In this document: piece by piece, positions 18,601 to 26,848 of the stretch
How the letters are laid out: each line of letters starts with the position of its first letter
Position numbering within the stretch: position 1 is the first letter of the stretch
From: Verrucomicrobiaceae bacterium
Lineage (GTDB): Bacteria > Verrucomicrobiota > Verrucomicrobiia > Chthoniobacterales > JAATET01
DNA length: 60,643 nucleotides
Direction of reading: 5' to 3'
NCBI GenBank assembly: GCA_027488755.1
Contig: JAIYAZ010000093.1
Span: 1-60,643, forward strand
Notes under the pieces: model-generated
The model's database searches: none
What the model was told of the DNA's origin: nothing
The model's input: the letters and a program-made list of their open reading frames with translations, nothing else
Translations under genes and position numbers: made by a program

Positions 18601-20138
18601 ACAAACGCACCCGCGTCGTCGGCTTCTCCCGCAGCGCCAGCGGCCGCACCGCCCCCACGCTCGTCGTGCCCGCCGATTTTTCCGTCGCGGCCAGCCCGCT
18701 GTTCGTCGCCTTCACCGGACAGGACGGCGCCGCGCCGAACTTCTCCGTCACCACCACCGACGACGCCGGCACCCCGCTCACGCCCACCCTCAGCTCCCCG
18801 CCCGGCACGATCTTCCCCGTCGGCACGCACCCCGTCACCGCCAGCGTCACCGACAGCCGCGGTCAAACCACCACCCGCCAGTTCACGATCACCGTCACGC
18901 CTTACCTGCCCCCCGCGCCGCCCGCCCCGTGGACCGTGCGCAACATCGGCACGCAGCCCGTCACCCCCGGCTCCGCCACGCTCAATCCCTTCACCCGCGT
19001 GTTCGCCGTCACCGGCAACGGCGGCACCTCCGGCACCAACGGCGACATCTGGTCCGGCACCAGCGAAGGCTTCACCTACCTCTCCCAAAACTGGACCGGC
19101 GACGGCATCTTCACCGCCCGCGTCGCCTCCTTCAGCTCCACGGATTCCGGCGCCAAGTCCGGCATCATGTTCCGCGAAACCCTCACCGCCGGCGCGAAGA
19201 ACAGCATCATGTATCTGACCCGCGCCGGGTCAGCGATTTTCCAAAACAAGACCACGACCAGCGGCGGCGTCACCAGCCCCACGACCGCCAACCGCGGCAT
19301 CCCCGAGTGGATCCGCCTCGTCCGCTCCGGCAATACCTTCACCGGCTTTTATTCCGATGACGGGCAGACCTGGGTGCAGCAGGGCAACGCCACCGCCATC
19401 ACCATGAACGGCACCGCCCTCACCGTCGGCCTCGCCGCCGCCCCGCGCACCGGCGGCACCACGGCCAACGTCACCTTCGACAACGTCAGCTTCCTCGGCC
19501 GCCCCGCCGCCCCCGCCGGCCTCACCGCCACCCCCGCCGTCGGCCGCGTCGATCTCGCCTGGTCCGACGTGCCGGACGCCGCGACCTACACCGTCCGCCG
19601 CTCCGCCACCCCCGGCGGATCCGCCACGACCCTCGCCACCGGCCTCACCGCCCGCACGTTCTCCGATGCGACCCTCGCTCCCGGCACCACGGGCTATTAC
19701 GTCGTCGTCGCCGGCAACGTCGTGGGCGAGGGGACCCCGTCCGCCGAGGTGAACGCCGCCCCGCTCACCGCCCTGCAGGGCTGGCGGCGCAGCGAGTTCA
19801 ACTCCACGCTCAACTCCGGCTCCGCCGCCGACGCCGGCGACCCCGACGGCGACGGGGTGACCAACCTCCTCGAATACGCCCTCGGCACCGCGCCAAAGAT
19901 TCCCGGCCCGCCCATTCACGAAAGCCACGTCGCCAACCGCCGCCTCCACCTCACCTTCCCGCGCCTCCGCTCCGACGTGACCTACGTCGTCGAGGCCTGC
20001 TCCGACGTCTCCGGTTGGTCCGTGCTCGCCACCAACCCCGGCACCGTCGGGCAGAACGTCACCATCTCCGATTCCGTCGACACCGCCGCCCCCGGCAGCC
20101 CCCGCCGCTTCCTCCGTCTGCGCGTGACCACGCCATGA
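15696..20138 (+). CDS. Secreted heparinase II/III-like lyase with HYR, DUF1349-like, FN3 and C-terminal module
   Basis: A 1480-residue protein. The ATG two bases after the previous stop gives a clean signal peptide (RLLLLALLALGVVAAPASLRA); an in-frame GTG at 15690 overlapping that stop is possible. Unlike its upstream neighbours it lacks PATR repeats. Order: Ig/PKD-like ~50-140; toroid lyase domain from ~175 (HPRLLFTRADWPDLNAK); heparinase II/III-like beta-sandwich with GHMHAEANNFSLYALGRAW, keeping both His (H621, H623) of the HxH motif; HYR-like; DUF1349-like (GGTSGTNGDIWSGTSEG); FN3; C-terminal module with DPDGDGVTNLLEYAL and RRFLRLRVTTP. Of the four heparinase-like proteins here it looks the most likely to be an active polysaccharide lyase. 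Substrate cannot be read from sequence; a uronate-containing chain is expected. The stop overlaps the next gene (ATGA). Confidence 0.85.
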   Translation: MRPRPSRLRLLLLALLALGVVAAPASLRAGYNDPFVRAKVVPSGQPTTAANQPILALPPTGPAAATLVAEAFFFTPTSYSWSQVLPAAGSSLASLDAVTFSANSTTVPQVSVTFPSRGVYQLQVVATNGTVTARQYLWIQVWDRLSGFNPLQQVGRNPGLTPPPSVRQLSPDPGPYFHPRLLFTRADWPDLNAKTKTSTEVSTALTSLQTSLAANFDKSTAPAGVLKSFADILVTYADGGYNSTYYTNTVLPFYTTNNAAMTSPNLLGRAPRDDFPDALLAASYLAWVNVDPTQPQSAAPTATQDRFRYLGKLAAAFAKVELVRANGGTVLAAYDLAVVYDILYDWMTDAQRTTLRDYLYAIGYDWFNTGGGGLSRTQPAAWVVNGDFPNQVDGAILASLAIEGEESSVTASIRTTYGPNVPAVTGPAAWPNAAPSSVYNLARQSSWLSDTFITPWGSALNHHAYLEWSLAYLSPSALALARRGQNNFVTTHLYQSSLSAFNVAYPRQSDGRHVLWDHHDATNFATGPGSNNGRYILKYMFPDDPLIDFMHRAFRAEGSTPFAQAVFGFDPGTQNLAAVAAAKNIPLTRFDPFRGAASTRNSWADNDLALYFECRADVQGHMHAEANNFSLYALGRAWSCPPGYHCTINDLSATVLIQDPSLAADPATEGYIGQSPSSATMNVTRSQHPPAPAKFLEAVEDPAGQWTLFAGDASSAYRYAIEKGLTSNLTTGRTELSFFYDGWANHLSAAERAKWQDPFLVSNLAYNPVQYAFRTVFSARGARPYVLVLDDITVDGVTPRNYRWNMPAAISFGPSGGRFVDARNNSVFSSMAIQANATATDAVLYHSPIDDEKTPGQTGLPRLLVRDVTERPTAGQPAITLDKRAVGDPRSNLSYGWDNNSLKYGYVASSRLLITRQNVATPGFKVLLFPYRTGELPPLTTWSNNQTVLTVDLRNGFTDRITLDPTRADKRTRVVGFSRSASGRTAPTLVVPADFSVAASPLFVAFTGQDGAAPNFSVTTTDDAGTPLTPTLSSPPGTIFPVGTHPVTASVTDSRGQTTTRQFTITVTPYLPPAPPAPWTVRNIGTQPVTPGSATLNPFTRVFAVTGNGGTSGTNGDIWSGTSEGFTYLSQNWTGDGIFTARVASFSSTDSGAKSGIMFRETLTAGAKNSIMYLTRAGSAIFQNKTTTSGGVTSPTTANRGIPEWIRLVRSGNTFTGFYSDDGQTWVQQGNATAITMNGTALTVGLAAAPRTGGTTANVTFDNVSFLGRPAAPAGLTATPAVGRVDLAWSDVPDAATYTVRRSATPGGSATTLATGLTARTFSDATLAPGTTGYYVVVAGNVVGEGTPSAEVNAAPLTALQGWRRSEFNSTLNSGSAADAGDPDGDGVTNLLEYALGTAPKIPGPPIHESHVANRRLHLTFPRLRSDVTYVVEACSDVSGWSVLATNPGTVGQNVTISDSVDTAAPGSPRRFLRLRVTTP
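18922..20135 (+). repeat. 1.2 kb 3' module (DUF1349-like, FN3, C-terminal), copy 3
   Basis: It encodes APWTVRNIGT through RRFLRLRVTTP. The order of parts is as in the other two copies. Confidence 0.8.
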
Positions 20139-22444
20139 TTCCCCGCCTGCCCCGCTTCCCATTCAGCATTGCTCGGCGCCCCTCGCTGCGCCGCGCCGCG
20201 GGTGCGCTTGTCCTCGCCGCCTCCGCGCACCTGCCCGCAGCAGCCGCGGCGGATATCGGCCCGCGGGACCTCGCGCCCTACAACGTCATCTGGGATGCGC
20301 CCAGCGAGGATTCCAGCGGCTCCATGCCGCTCGGCAACGGAGAGATCGGCGTCAACCTCTGGGTCGAAAAATCCACCGGCGACGTGCTCCTCTATCTCGC
20401 CCGCGGCGACGCCTGGACGGAAAACGTCGTGCTCTACCGCGGGGACTACGGACTCGCCAAGGTCGGCCGCGTGCGCGTGAAACTCGGCAACGCCGCGTTC
20501 CTCAAGCCCGCCCGCTTCCGGCAGGAATTCGACCTCGCCACAGCTTCGGTCACCGTCGAGGCCGATGGCACCAAGCTCCGCGCCTGGGTCGATGCGAACC
20601 GCCCCGTCGTTCACCTGGAATTCACCGCCCCCGCTCCCTTCCGCCTGCGGACGGAAATCGAGACCTACCGCAAGGCGGAGATGCGCGGCACCCTCAAGTT
20701 CCAAAAGGTCCTCTACTCCGATTCGCTAAAACCCGCCGGTGGTGGCGATGCCCTCATTCTTTCCCGGGACACCCTCCTCCCGCCCCAACCCTCCCAAATC
20801 GGCTGGTGCTACCGGAACCAAAACCCCTACCGCATCCCCGAGTTGGAAAACTGGACCTTCGGCGCGCTTGTCCGCAGCGCCGCCATGAAATCCGACGGCG
20901 CCTCCGCCCTCGAATCCCGCGAACCCGCGGCGGACCAGCGCCTCGAAATCGCCGCCTTCGCCTTCCCGGCCGATTCCGTCGCCGACTGGCAGCGCGAGGC
21001 CGAGGCACGTCTCGACAAAAATCCCGCCCCCGACCCCGCCGCCGCCTGGGCCGCGCACGTCGCTTGGTGGCACGACTTCTGGAACCGCAGCTTCATCTTC
21101 GTCGAAGGCGACCCGGACGCCCGCGCGCTCACCCAGGGCTATCTGCTCGGCCGCCAGCTCCAGGCCTTTCAGGGGAGGGGAGCCTACCCGATCAAATTCA
21201 ACGGCGGCCTCTTCAACTTCGATAACGTGTGCCGCGTCCGAAGTCTCCAAACGGGCGAGTTCGAGGTGCGCCCGGTCAACGGCGACTACCGCGAGTGGGG
21301 CGGCCATTACTGGTTCCAGAACACCCGGCCCATGTATTGGCCCATGATGGCATCGGGGGATTTCGACCTCATGCGTCCCTTTTTCCGCATGTATCGGGAC
21401 ATCCTTTTCCGAAACGAAAAGGACGTCCGCACCCACTACGACCACGCCGGCGCCTATCTCGCCGAGACGGCACCGTTCATCGGCGGGCTCCCGAAAATCA
21501 CCGCCGACCAGGAGGGTAACCACACTCGCCACTACTACACGCCGATCCTCGAAATGAGCGTCCTGCTCCTCGACTACTTCGACCACACCCGCGACGAAAC
21601 CTTCGCCCGCGAATACCTCGTTCCAATGACGGATCTCGGCCTCACGTTTTTCCGCGAGCATTTTCCCCGCGACGAACAGGGCCGCCTCCGCATCGAGCCC
21701 GCGAATTCCGCGGAGATGTTCTGGAAAACCCGCAACCCGGTCACCGATGTCGCCGGCCTTCACTACCTCCTCCCCCGCCTGCTCGAGCTGCCCGACTCCT
21801 GCGTCCCGCCGGAAACCAGGGCCCGCTGGCGCGAAATGCTCGCCATCCTCCCGCCGATCCCGCAGCGCCGCGAAGGCGACCTCACCCGGCTCCTCCCCTA
21901 CGAATTCGCCGCCGACGAAAAGGCCTACAACAAGGAAAATCCCGAACTCTACGCCATCTACCCCTTCCGCCTCTTCACCGTCGGCCAGGGCGCCGAAAAC
22001 CAAAAAATCGGTCGCGCAAACTTCGACCTTCGCCGTTTCAAGCGCGCCGGCTGCTGGTATCAGGATCCCGTCCAGGCCGCCCTCGTCGGGGACGCCGACT
22101 CCGCCGCCCGCGACACCCTCCACGCCCTCACCAATCGCGACCCCCGTTGCCGCTTCCCCGCGTTCTGGGCCGCCGGCAACGACTACACGCCCGACTTTGA
22201 CAACGGCGGCCACGGCCTCCACGCCCTCCAATTAATGCTCCTCCAATCCGTCGGGAAATCGCTCTACATCGCCCCCGCCTGGCCCCGCAAGTGGAACGCG
22301 CGCTTCCGTCTGCACGCCGCATCGAATACCGTCGTCGAAGGCTCCATCCAGGACGGCGTCCCCACGCTCCTCGCCTTCACCCCCGCCGCCCGGCGCGCCG
22401 ACGCCGTTCTCCCCGACTCCCCCCGCCCCCTTTCCGTCCCCTAA
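20135..22444 (+). CDS. DUF5703-type putative glycoside hydrolase, secreted (copy 1)
   Basis: A 769-residue protein with a signal peptide over ~1-39; its ATG overlaps the stop of the preceding lyase gene (ATGA). The family is the one I recall as DUF5703: an N-terminal beta-rich domain with SMPLGNGEIGVNLW (63-76), then a probable helical-toroid domain with WWHDFWNRSF (from 311), GRGAYPIKFNGG (~347), WFQNTRPMYW (~393), and later EPANSAEMFWKTRNP. The N-terminal LGNG motif and the N-T-R-P-M-Y-W segment resemble GH95-type (alpha/alpha)6 fucosidase architecture, so a glycosidase acting on deoxy-hexose or related sugars is a reasonable inference. No activity is established to my knowledge. Two paralogs lie at 24680 and 37482. 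Confidence 0.8.
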   Translation: MIPRLPRFPFSIARRPSLRRAAGALVLAASAHLPAAAAADIGPRDLAPYNVIWDAPSEDSSGSMPLGNGEIGVNLWVEKSTGDVLLYLARGDAWTENVVLYRGDYGLAKVGRVRVKLGNAAFLKPARFRQEFDLATASVTVEADGTKLRAWVDANRPVVHLEFTAPAPFRLRTEIETYRKAEMRGTLKFQKVLYSDSLKPAGGGDALILSRDTLLPPQPSQIGWCYRNQNPYRIPELENWTFGALVRSAAMKSDGASALESREPAADQRLEIAAFAFPADSVADWQREAEARLDKNPAPDPAAAWAAHVAWWHDFWNRSFIFVEGDPDARALTQGYLLGRQLQAFQGRGAYPIKFNGGLFNFDNVCRVRSLQTGEFEVRPVNGDYREWGGHYWFQNTRPMYWPMMASGDFDLMRPFFRMYRDILFRNEKDVRTHYDHAGAYLAETAPFIGGLPKITADQEGNHTRHYYTPILEMSVLLLDYFDHTRDETFAREYLVPMTDLGLTFFREHFPRDEQGRLRIEPANSAEMFWKTRNPVTDVAGLHYLLPRLLELPDSCVPPETRARWREMLAILPPIPQRREGDLTRLLPYEFAADEKAYNKENPELYAIYPFRLFTVGQGAENQKIGRANFDLRRFKRAGCWYQDPVQAALVGDADSAARDTLHALTNRDPRCRFPAFWAAGNDYTPDFDNGGHGLHALQLMLLQSVGKSLYIAPAWPRKWNARFRLHAASNTVVEGSIQDGVPTLLAFTPAARRADAVLPDSPRPLSVP

Positions 22445-22464
22445 TCCTCCACCACCCTCCCACC

Positions 22465-24648
22465 ATGAAAACCAACCGCCTCCTCCCCCGCCTCCTTCTC
22501 CCGTTCGTGGCGCTCTGCGCCCCGCTCGGTGCGGCCACCCAGGAAATCTGGGTCTCCCCCTCCGGTAAGGACGACAACGCCGGCACGAAAGCCTCGCCTG
22601 TCGCCACCATCGAGCGAGCGACCGATCTCGTCCGCGCCGCCCGCGCCGCGAAACCCGCCGACGCCGTCACCGTCTGGCTCGCCCCCGGCGAATATCCGCA
22701 GACCCAGAGCATCCTCTTCGGCGCCGCGGATTCCGGCACTGCCGCCGCTCCCGTCGTCTGGCGCGGCGTCAATCGCGACACCGTCCGCATCATCGGCGCG
22801 AAACCCGTCGCCCCCGACCGCTTCAAGGCCGTGGAGGACCCCGCCCTGCTTGAGCGCATGGACCCCGCCGCGCGCGGCAAGATCGTGGAAATGGATCTCA
22901 CCGCCGAGGGCATCGAACACGCGAAGGAACTCCCCGACTACGTCCGCGACGCCGCCGACCTCTGCATCCTCTTCTTCAATGGCAAGCGCCTCCCGCTCTC
23001 CCGCTGGCCCAACGGCGAATACGGCTACACCACCATGGCCCGCGTCATCAGCAGCGGCAACTTCAAGGCCAACCGCCCCGACGGCGGCGTCTTTGAATAC
23101 CGCGAGGACCGCCCCGCCCGCTGGCAGACCGCCCTCAACGACGGCGGCGTCTGGATTCGCGGCTTCTGGCGTGTGCCCTGGGTCGCTGAGACCATCCGCG
23201 TGAAGTCCATCGATCCCGCCCAGAAAACCATCACCCTCAACGTCTCGATCTCCAACGGCATCGGCTCGAAATACTCCAAGCTCGTCGACGGCACCCGCGT
23301 CGGTGACGGCAAGGAAAACTGGTATGCCCTCAATCTCCTCGAGGAGATCGACCAACCCGGCGAATGGGCCATCGACTTCAAGCGCCAGCGCCTCTACCTC
23401 TGGCCGCCGGCCCCGCTCACCCCGGGCGCACTCGTCATCGCCGACCACAACGCCCCGCTCCTCCGCTTCGAGGGCGCCAGCCACGTGACCCTGCGTGACG
23501 TCAGCATCGGCCTCCAGCTCGGCGACGCCATCACCATCAACGATGGCGAGGCCGTCCAGATCGCCGGCTGCCACATCGAGGGCGTGGCCAAAAAGGGCAT
23601 CGTCATCCGCGGCGGAAAAAATCACCGCGTCCTGAGCTGCGACATCTCCGAGATCGGCCTTACCTCGATTGACGTCCTCGGCGGCGACCGCCCGACGCTC
23701 ACCCCCAGCGGCCACCAGATCGTGAACAACCACATCTTCCGCGTCGCCCTCGGTGCCCCCGTGCCGGCCCTCACCGCCGGCCTCGACATCAAGAATCAGC
23801 AGCTCGTCGGCGCCCGCATCGCCAACAACCGCATCCACGACGCGAGCTACGGCGGCATTACCTTCGCCGGCAACGACAACGTTCTTGAGCTCAACGAAAT
23901 CTACCGCATCGGCCTCGACGGCGGCGACCTCGGCGGCTTCTACAACACCGGCGGCTGGACCACCCGCGGCAACGTCGTCCGCGGCAACCTCATCCACCAC
24001 AGCGAGAACGCCAACGCCGTTTACATGGACGACGGCGCCAGCGGCGTGCTCGTCGAAAGCAACATCATGTATCGCACCGAATCCGGCGGATTCATCGGCG
24101 GCGGCCACGACAACATCATCCGCGGCAACCTCATGGTGGAATGCGAACGCGCCATCCACGTCGACGACCGCGGCATCGCCCGCAAATACGTCGCCACCGA
24201 CCCGCGCCTCCGCGGCGACCTGAATTCCGTGCCTTTCCTCGAGTCCCCGTGGAAGGACCGCTTCCCCGCCCTCACCCGCATTCTCGAAACCGACCCCGCC
24301 ATCCCCGCCGGCAACGTCATCGCCGACAATGCCGCCGTGGCCTGCCCCGCCTTCGCCCGCCAGAGCGGCAAGGCCGAGTCCCTCACCGGATTCACCTTCG
24401 AGAACAACAACGAATTCCCGAACCTCGACGTGCTCGTCGATCCCGCCGCGCTGAACTTCCAGGCCAAGGATCCCGCCGCCACGCCCGAGATCGCCGCGCT
24501 CAAGGTCCCGAAACTCGCCCAAATCGGCCTCCAGCTCGACGCCTACCGCAAGACCCTGCCCGAGCGGAACTGGGATCTCCTCCGCACCGGCGACACGAAG
24601 CGCAAATCCTTTGATTCCCAGCAGGACGTCGAGGCCTATCCCCGTTAG
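22465..24648 (+). CDS. GH141-like secreted right-handed beta-helix protein (putative alpha-L-fucosidase or related)
   Basis: A 727-residue protein. The start was set by the signal peptide MKTNRLLPRLLLPFVALCAPLGAA; a longer upstream reading frame runs back into the previous gene and looks like noise. The mature part opens EIWVSPSGKDDNAGTKASP and holds repeated beta-helix turns, with FFNGKRLPLSRWPN, GVWIRGFWRVPW, GIGSKYSKL, LLEEIDQPGEWAIDF and RLYLWPP. These motifs are shared with the proteins at 9058 and 46465. The likely catalytic Asp pair is in DGGDLGGFY and VYMDDGASG, fitting the two-Asp arrangement of GH141. The leader before the ATG is pyrimidine-rich (CCACCCTCCCACC) with no Shine-Dalgarno. 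Confidence 0.82.
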   Translation: MKTNRLLPRLLLPFVALCAPLGAATQEIWVSPSGKDDNAGTKASPVATIERATDLVRAARAAKPADAVTVWLAPGEYPQTQSILFGAADSGTAAAPVVWRGVNRDTVRIIGAKPVAPDRFKAVEDPALLERMDPAARGKIVEMDLTAEGIEHAKELPDYVRDAADLCILFFNGKRLPLSRWPNGEYGYTTMARVISSGNFKANRPDGGVFEYREDRPARWQTALNDGGVWIRGFWRVPWVAETIRVKSIDPAQKTITLNVSISNGIGSKYSKLVDGTRVGDGKENWYALNLLEEIDQPGEWAIDFKRQRLYLWPPAPLTPGALVIADHNAPLLRFEGASHVTLRDVSIGLQLGDAITINDGEAVQIAGCHIEGVAKKGIVIRGGKNHRVLSCDISEIGLTSIDVLGGDRPTLTPSGHQIVNNHIFRVALGAPVPALTAGLDIKNQQLVGARIANNRIHDASYGGITFAGNDNVLELNEIYRIGLDGGDLGGFYNTGGWTTRGNVVRGNLIHHSENANAVYMDDGASGVLVESNIMYRTESGGFIGGGHDNIIRGNLMVECERAIHVDDRGIARKYVATDPRLRGDLNSVPFLESPWKDRFPALTRILETDPAIPAGNVIADNAAVACPAFARQSGKAESLTGFTFENNNEFPNLDVLVDPAALNFQAKDPAATPEIAALKVPKLAQIGLQLDAYRKTLPERNWDLLRTGDTKRKSFDSQQDVEAYPR

Positions 24649-24669
24649 ACTTCAGCCGTCCCGTCGAAA

Positions 24670-24679
24670 AATCCCCCCC
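24670..24679 (+). promoter_or_regulatory. AATCCCCC-type leader directly before start codon
   Basis: AATCCCCCCC directly abuts the ATG at 24680, where a Shine-Dalgarno would normally sit. The same octamer precedes the starts at 29370, 35835, 42604, 49897 and 58227. Confidence 0.4.
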
Positions 24680-26848
24680 ATGAACATTCCAATCTGGAAG
24701 CTCCTCGCCGTTGCCGCGAGCCTGCTCGGCCCCGCCGCGCCGGCCGCGGCGGCGGATCCCCGCCCCGTCACCTGGACCGAGCCCGGCCACGACTCGCAGG
24801 ACTCCATGCCCCTCGGCAACGGTGACCTCGGGCTCAACGTCTGGACCCAACCCGACGGAATCGTCCGCTTCTACCTCTCGAAAACCGACGCGTGGAGCGA
24901 AGCCCCGCGCAGCGAGCTCGTCAAACTCGGCCGCGTCGCCCTCGCGCTCTCGCCCAACCCCTTCGCCGGCGCGCAGGACTTCCGCCAAACGCTCGACCCG
25001 CTAACCGCCGCCCTCACCCTCTCCGGCGGCGGCTGCCGCGTGCGCATCTGGATCGACGCCAACGCCCCCGTCGTCCGCGTCGAAATCACCGCCGACCAGC
25101 CGCTCACCGCCACCGTCCAGCTCGAACCCTGGCGCACCGAGCCCAAGGGCAAGGTCACCGCCGACGTCGTCGTCCCCGACGATCCCGCCGGCATCACCTG
25201 GTATCACCGCAACGCCGCCACCCGCGTCGATCCCCAACTCGCCGACCGCACCTTCGGCGGCCGCCTTTTCGGGCCCGGACTCGCGCGCACCTCCCTGCGC
25301 GAACTCACCTCCGCGAAACCCGCCCGCACCCAAACCCTCATCCTCGTCGCGCTCACCACCCCCGCGGGCCCGCTCGCCGACTGGACCGCCCGGCTCAACG
25401 AAATCGCCGCCACCGCCGCCGCGCAGGATCCCGCCCGCGCCTGGGCCGCGCACGTCCGCTGGTGGCGCGAATTCTGGGACCGCAGCCACATCGTCGTCAC
25501 CGGCGACGCCGACGCCGAGCGCGTCACCGACGGCTACGCGCTCCAGCGCTTCATCACCGCCGCCTCCGGCCGCGGCGCTTATCCGATCAAGTTCAACGGC
25601 TCGATCTTCGTCACCGACTTCCCCGGCAACACCACGAAGGACAAGGTCACAAAGGAAGTCATTCCGGCTCCCATGAACGCCGACGAACGCGCCTGGGGCG
25701 GCCAGTATTGGTTTCAAAACACCCGCCCGATGTATTGGCCCCGCCTCGCCGCCGGGGACTACGACCTCATGCTCCCGCTCTTCCGCATGTATCGCGACAT
25801 GCTCCCGCTGAATTCCCGGCGCGTCCGCGAATTCTACGGCCACGACGGCGCCTACTTCCGCGAGACCGCGCCGTTCTGGGGCGACCTCGGGAAAATCAAA
25901 CCCGAGGACAAGGGCAGCTACACCCAGCACTACTACCTGCCCATCCTCGAACTCTCCGCCATGGGCCTCGATTATTACGACCACACCGGCGACGAGACCT
26001 TCCTCCGCGACACGCTCCTGCCCGTCGCCACGGCCGGCCTCACGTTCTACGACGAGCACTTCCCCCGCGACCCGCAGGGCCGCCTGCTTCTCGAGCCGGT
26101 GAACTCCATCGAGATGTTCTGGAAGGTGCGTAACCCGCTCCCCGACCTCGCCGCGCTCCACGTCCTCCTCCCGCGGCTCCTCGCCCTCCCTCCCGACAAG
26201 GTCCCGCCCGCCGAACGCAAACGCTGGCAGGCCCTGCTCGCCGCGCTGCCGCCCATTCCCATTGGCGAGAAGGCCGGCCAGCGCGTCCTCCTGCCCTACG
26301 AGGGGGAACAAACCGCGCCCGGTCACAACACCGAGGTCCCCGAGCTCTACGCCGTTTACCCCTTCGCCCTCTACGGCGCCGGCCGGCCCGATCTCGACCT
26401 CGCCCGCGCCACGTTCGCCGCGCGCGCCATCAAGCGCACGAAATGCTGGCACCAGGATCCCGTCTGGGCCGCCTCGCTCGGCCTCGCCGAGGAAGCCCGC
26501 CGCGACGTGGTCGTCAACCTCACCAATCGCGACCCGCGCCTCCGCTTCCCCGCGTTCTGGGAAAAGGGCCACGACTTCGCCCCCGACCAGGACAACGGCG
26601 GCAACGGCGAACTCGCCCTCCAGCGCATGCTCCTCCAGACCGACGGCCGTCGCCTCCTGCTTCTCCCGGCCTGGCCCGCCGGGTGGTCCGCCGACTTCAA
26701 GCTCCACGCCCCCGGCCGCACCGTCGTCGCCGGCCGCGTGGACAAAGGCCGCCTCGTCGCCCTCGACGTGACCCCCGCCGCGCGCCGCGCCGACGTGGAA
26801 TTTCTCGGCCCCGTCGCCCCCGATCTCCTCCCCCCGAAAAAGCCATGA
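24680..26848 (+). CDS. DUF5703-type putative glycoside hydrolase, secreted (copy 2)
   Basis: A 722-residue paralog of the protein at 20135. A signal peptide (~1-25) precedes PVTWTEPGHDSQDSMPLGNGD. Shared family motifs are SMPLGNGDLGLNVW, WWREFWDRSH, GRGAYPIKFNGSIF, WFQNTRPMYW and EPVNSIEMFWKVRNP. The enzyme is expected outside the cytoplasm. Its stop overlaps the start of the alpha/beta-hydrolase gene (ATGA), and that gene in turn overlaps the acetylesterase-type gene, giving a three-gene translationally coupled unit that may remove sugars and acyl groups together. Function is inferred only from family resemblance to (alpha/alpha)6 glycosidases. Confidence 0.8.
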   Translation: MNIPIWKLLAVAASLLGPAAPAAAADPRPVTWTEPGHDSQDSMPLGNGDLGLNVWTQPDGIVRFYLSKTDAWSEAPRSELVKLGRVALALSPNPFAGAQDFRQTLDPLTAALTLSGGGCRVRIWIDANAPVVRVEITADQPLTATVQLEPWRTEPKGKVTADVVVPDDPAGITWYHRNAATRVDPQLADRTFGGRLFGPGLARTSLRELTSAKPARTQTLILVALTTPAGPLADWTARLNEIAATAAAQDPARAWAAHVRWWREFWDRSHIVVTGDADAERVTDGYALQRFITAASGRGAYPIKFNGSIFVTDFPGNTTKDKVTKEVIPAPMNADERAWGGQYWFQNTRPMYWPRLAAGDYDLMLPLFRMYRDMLPLNSRRVREFYGHDGAYFRETAPFWGDLGKIKPEDKGSYTQHYYLPILELSAMGLDYYDHTGDETFLRDTLLPVATAGLTFYDEHFPRDPQGRLLLEPVNSIEMFWKVRNPLPDLAALHVLLPRLLALPPDKVPPAERKRWQALLAALPPIPIGEKAGQRVLLPYEGEQTAPGHNTEVPELYAVYPFALYGAGRPDLDLARATFAARAIKRTKCWHQDPVWAASLGLAEEARRDVVVNLTNRDPRLRFPAFWEKGHDFAPDQDNGGNGELALQRMLLQTDGRRLLLLPAWPAGWSADFKLHAPGRTVVAGRVDKGRLVALDVTPAARRADVEFLGPVAPDLLPPKKP

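Noticed and set aside
20015-20134. N-terminal extension of the first DUF5703 protein
   Set aside because: It is an Arg/His-rich readthrough of the previous gene in another frame. The ATG at 20135 starts a proper leader.
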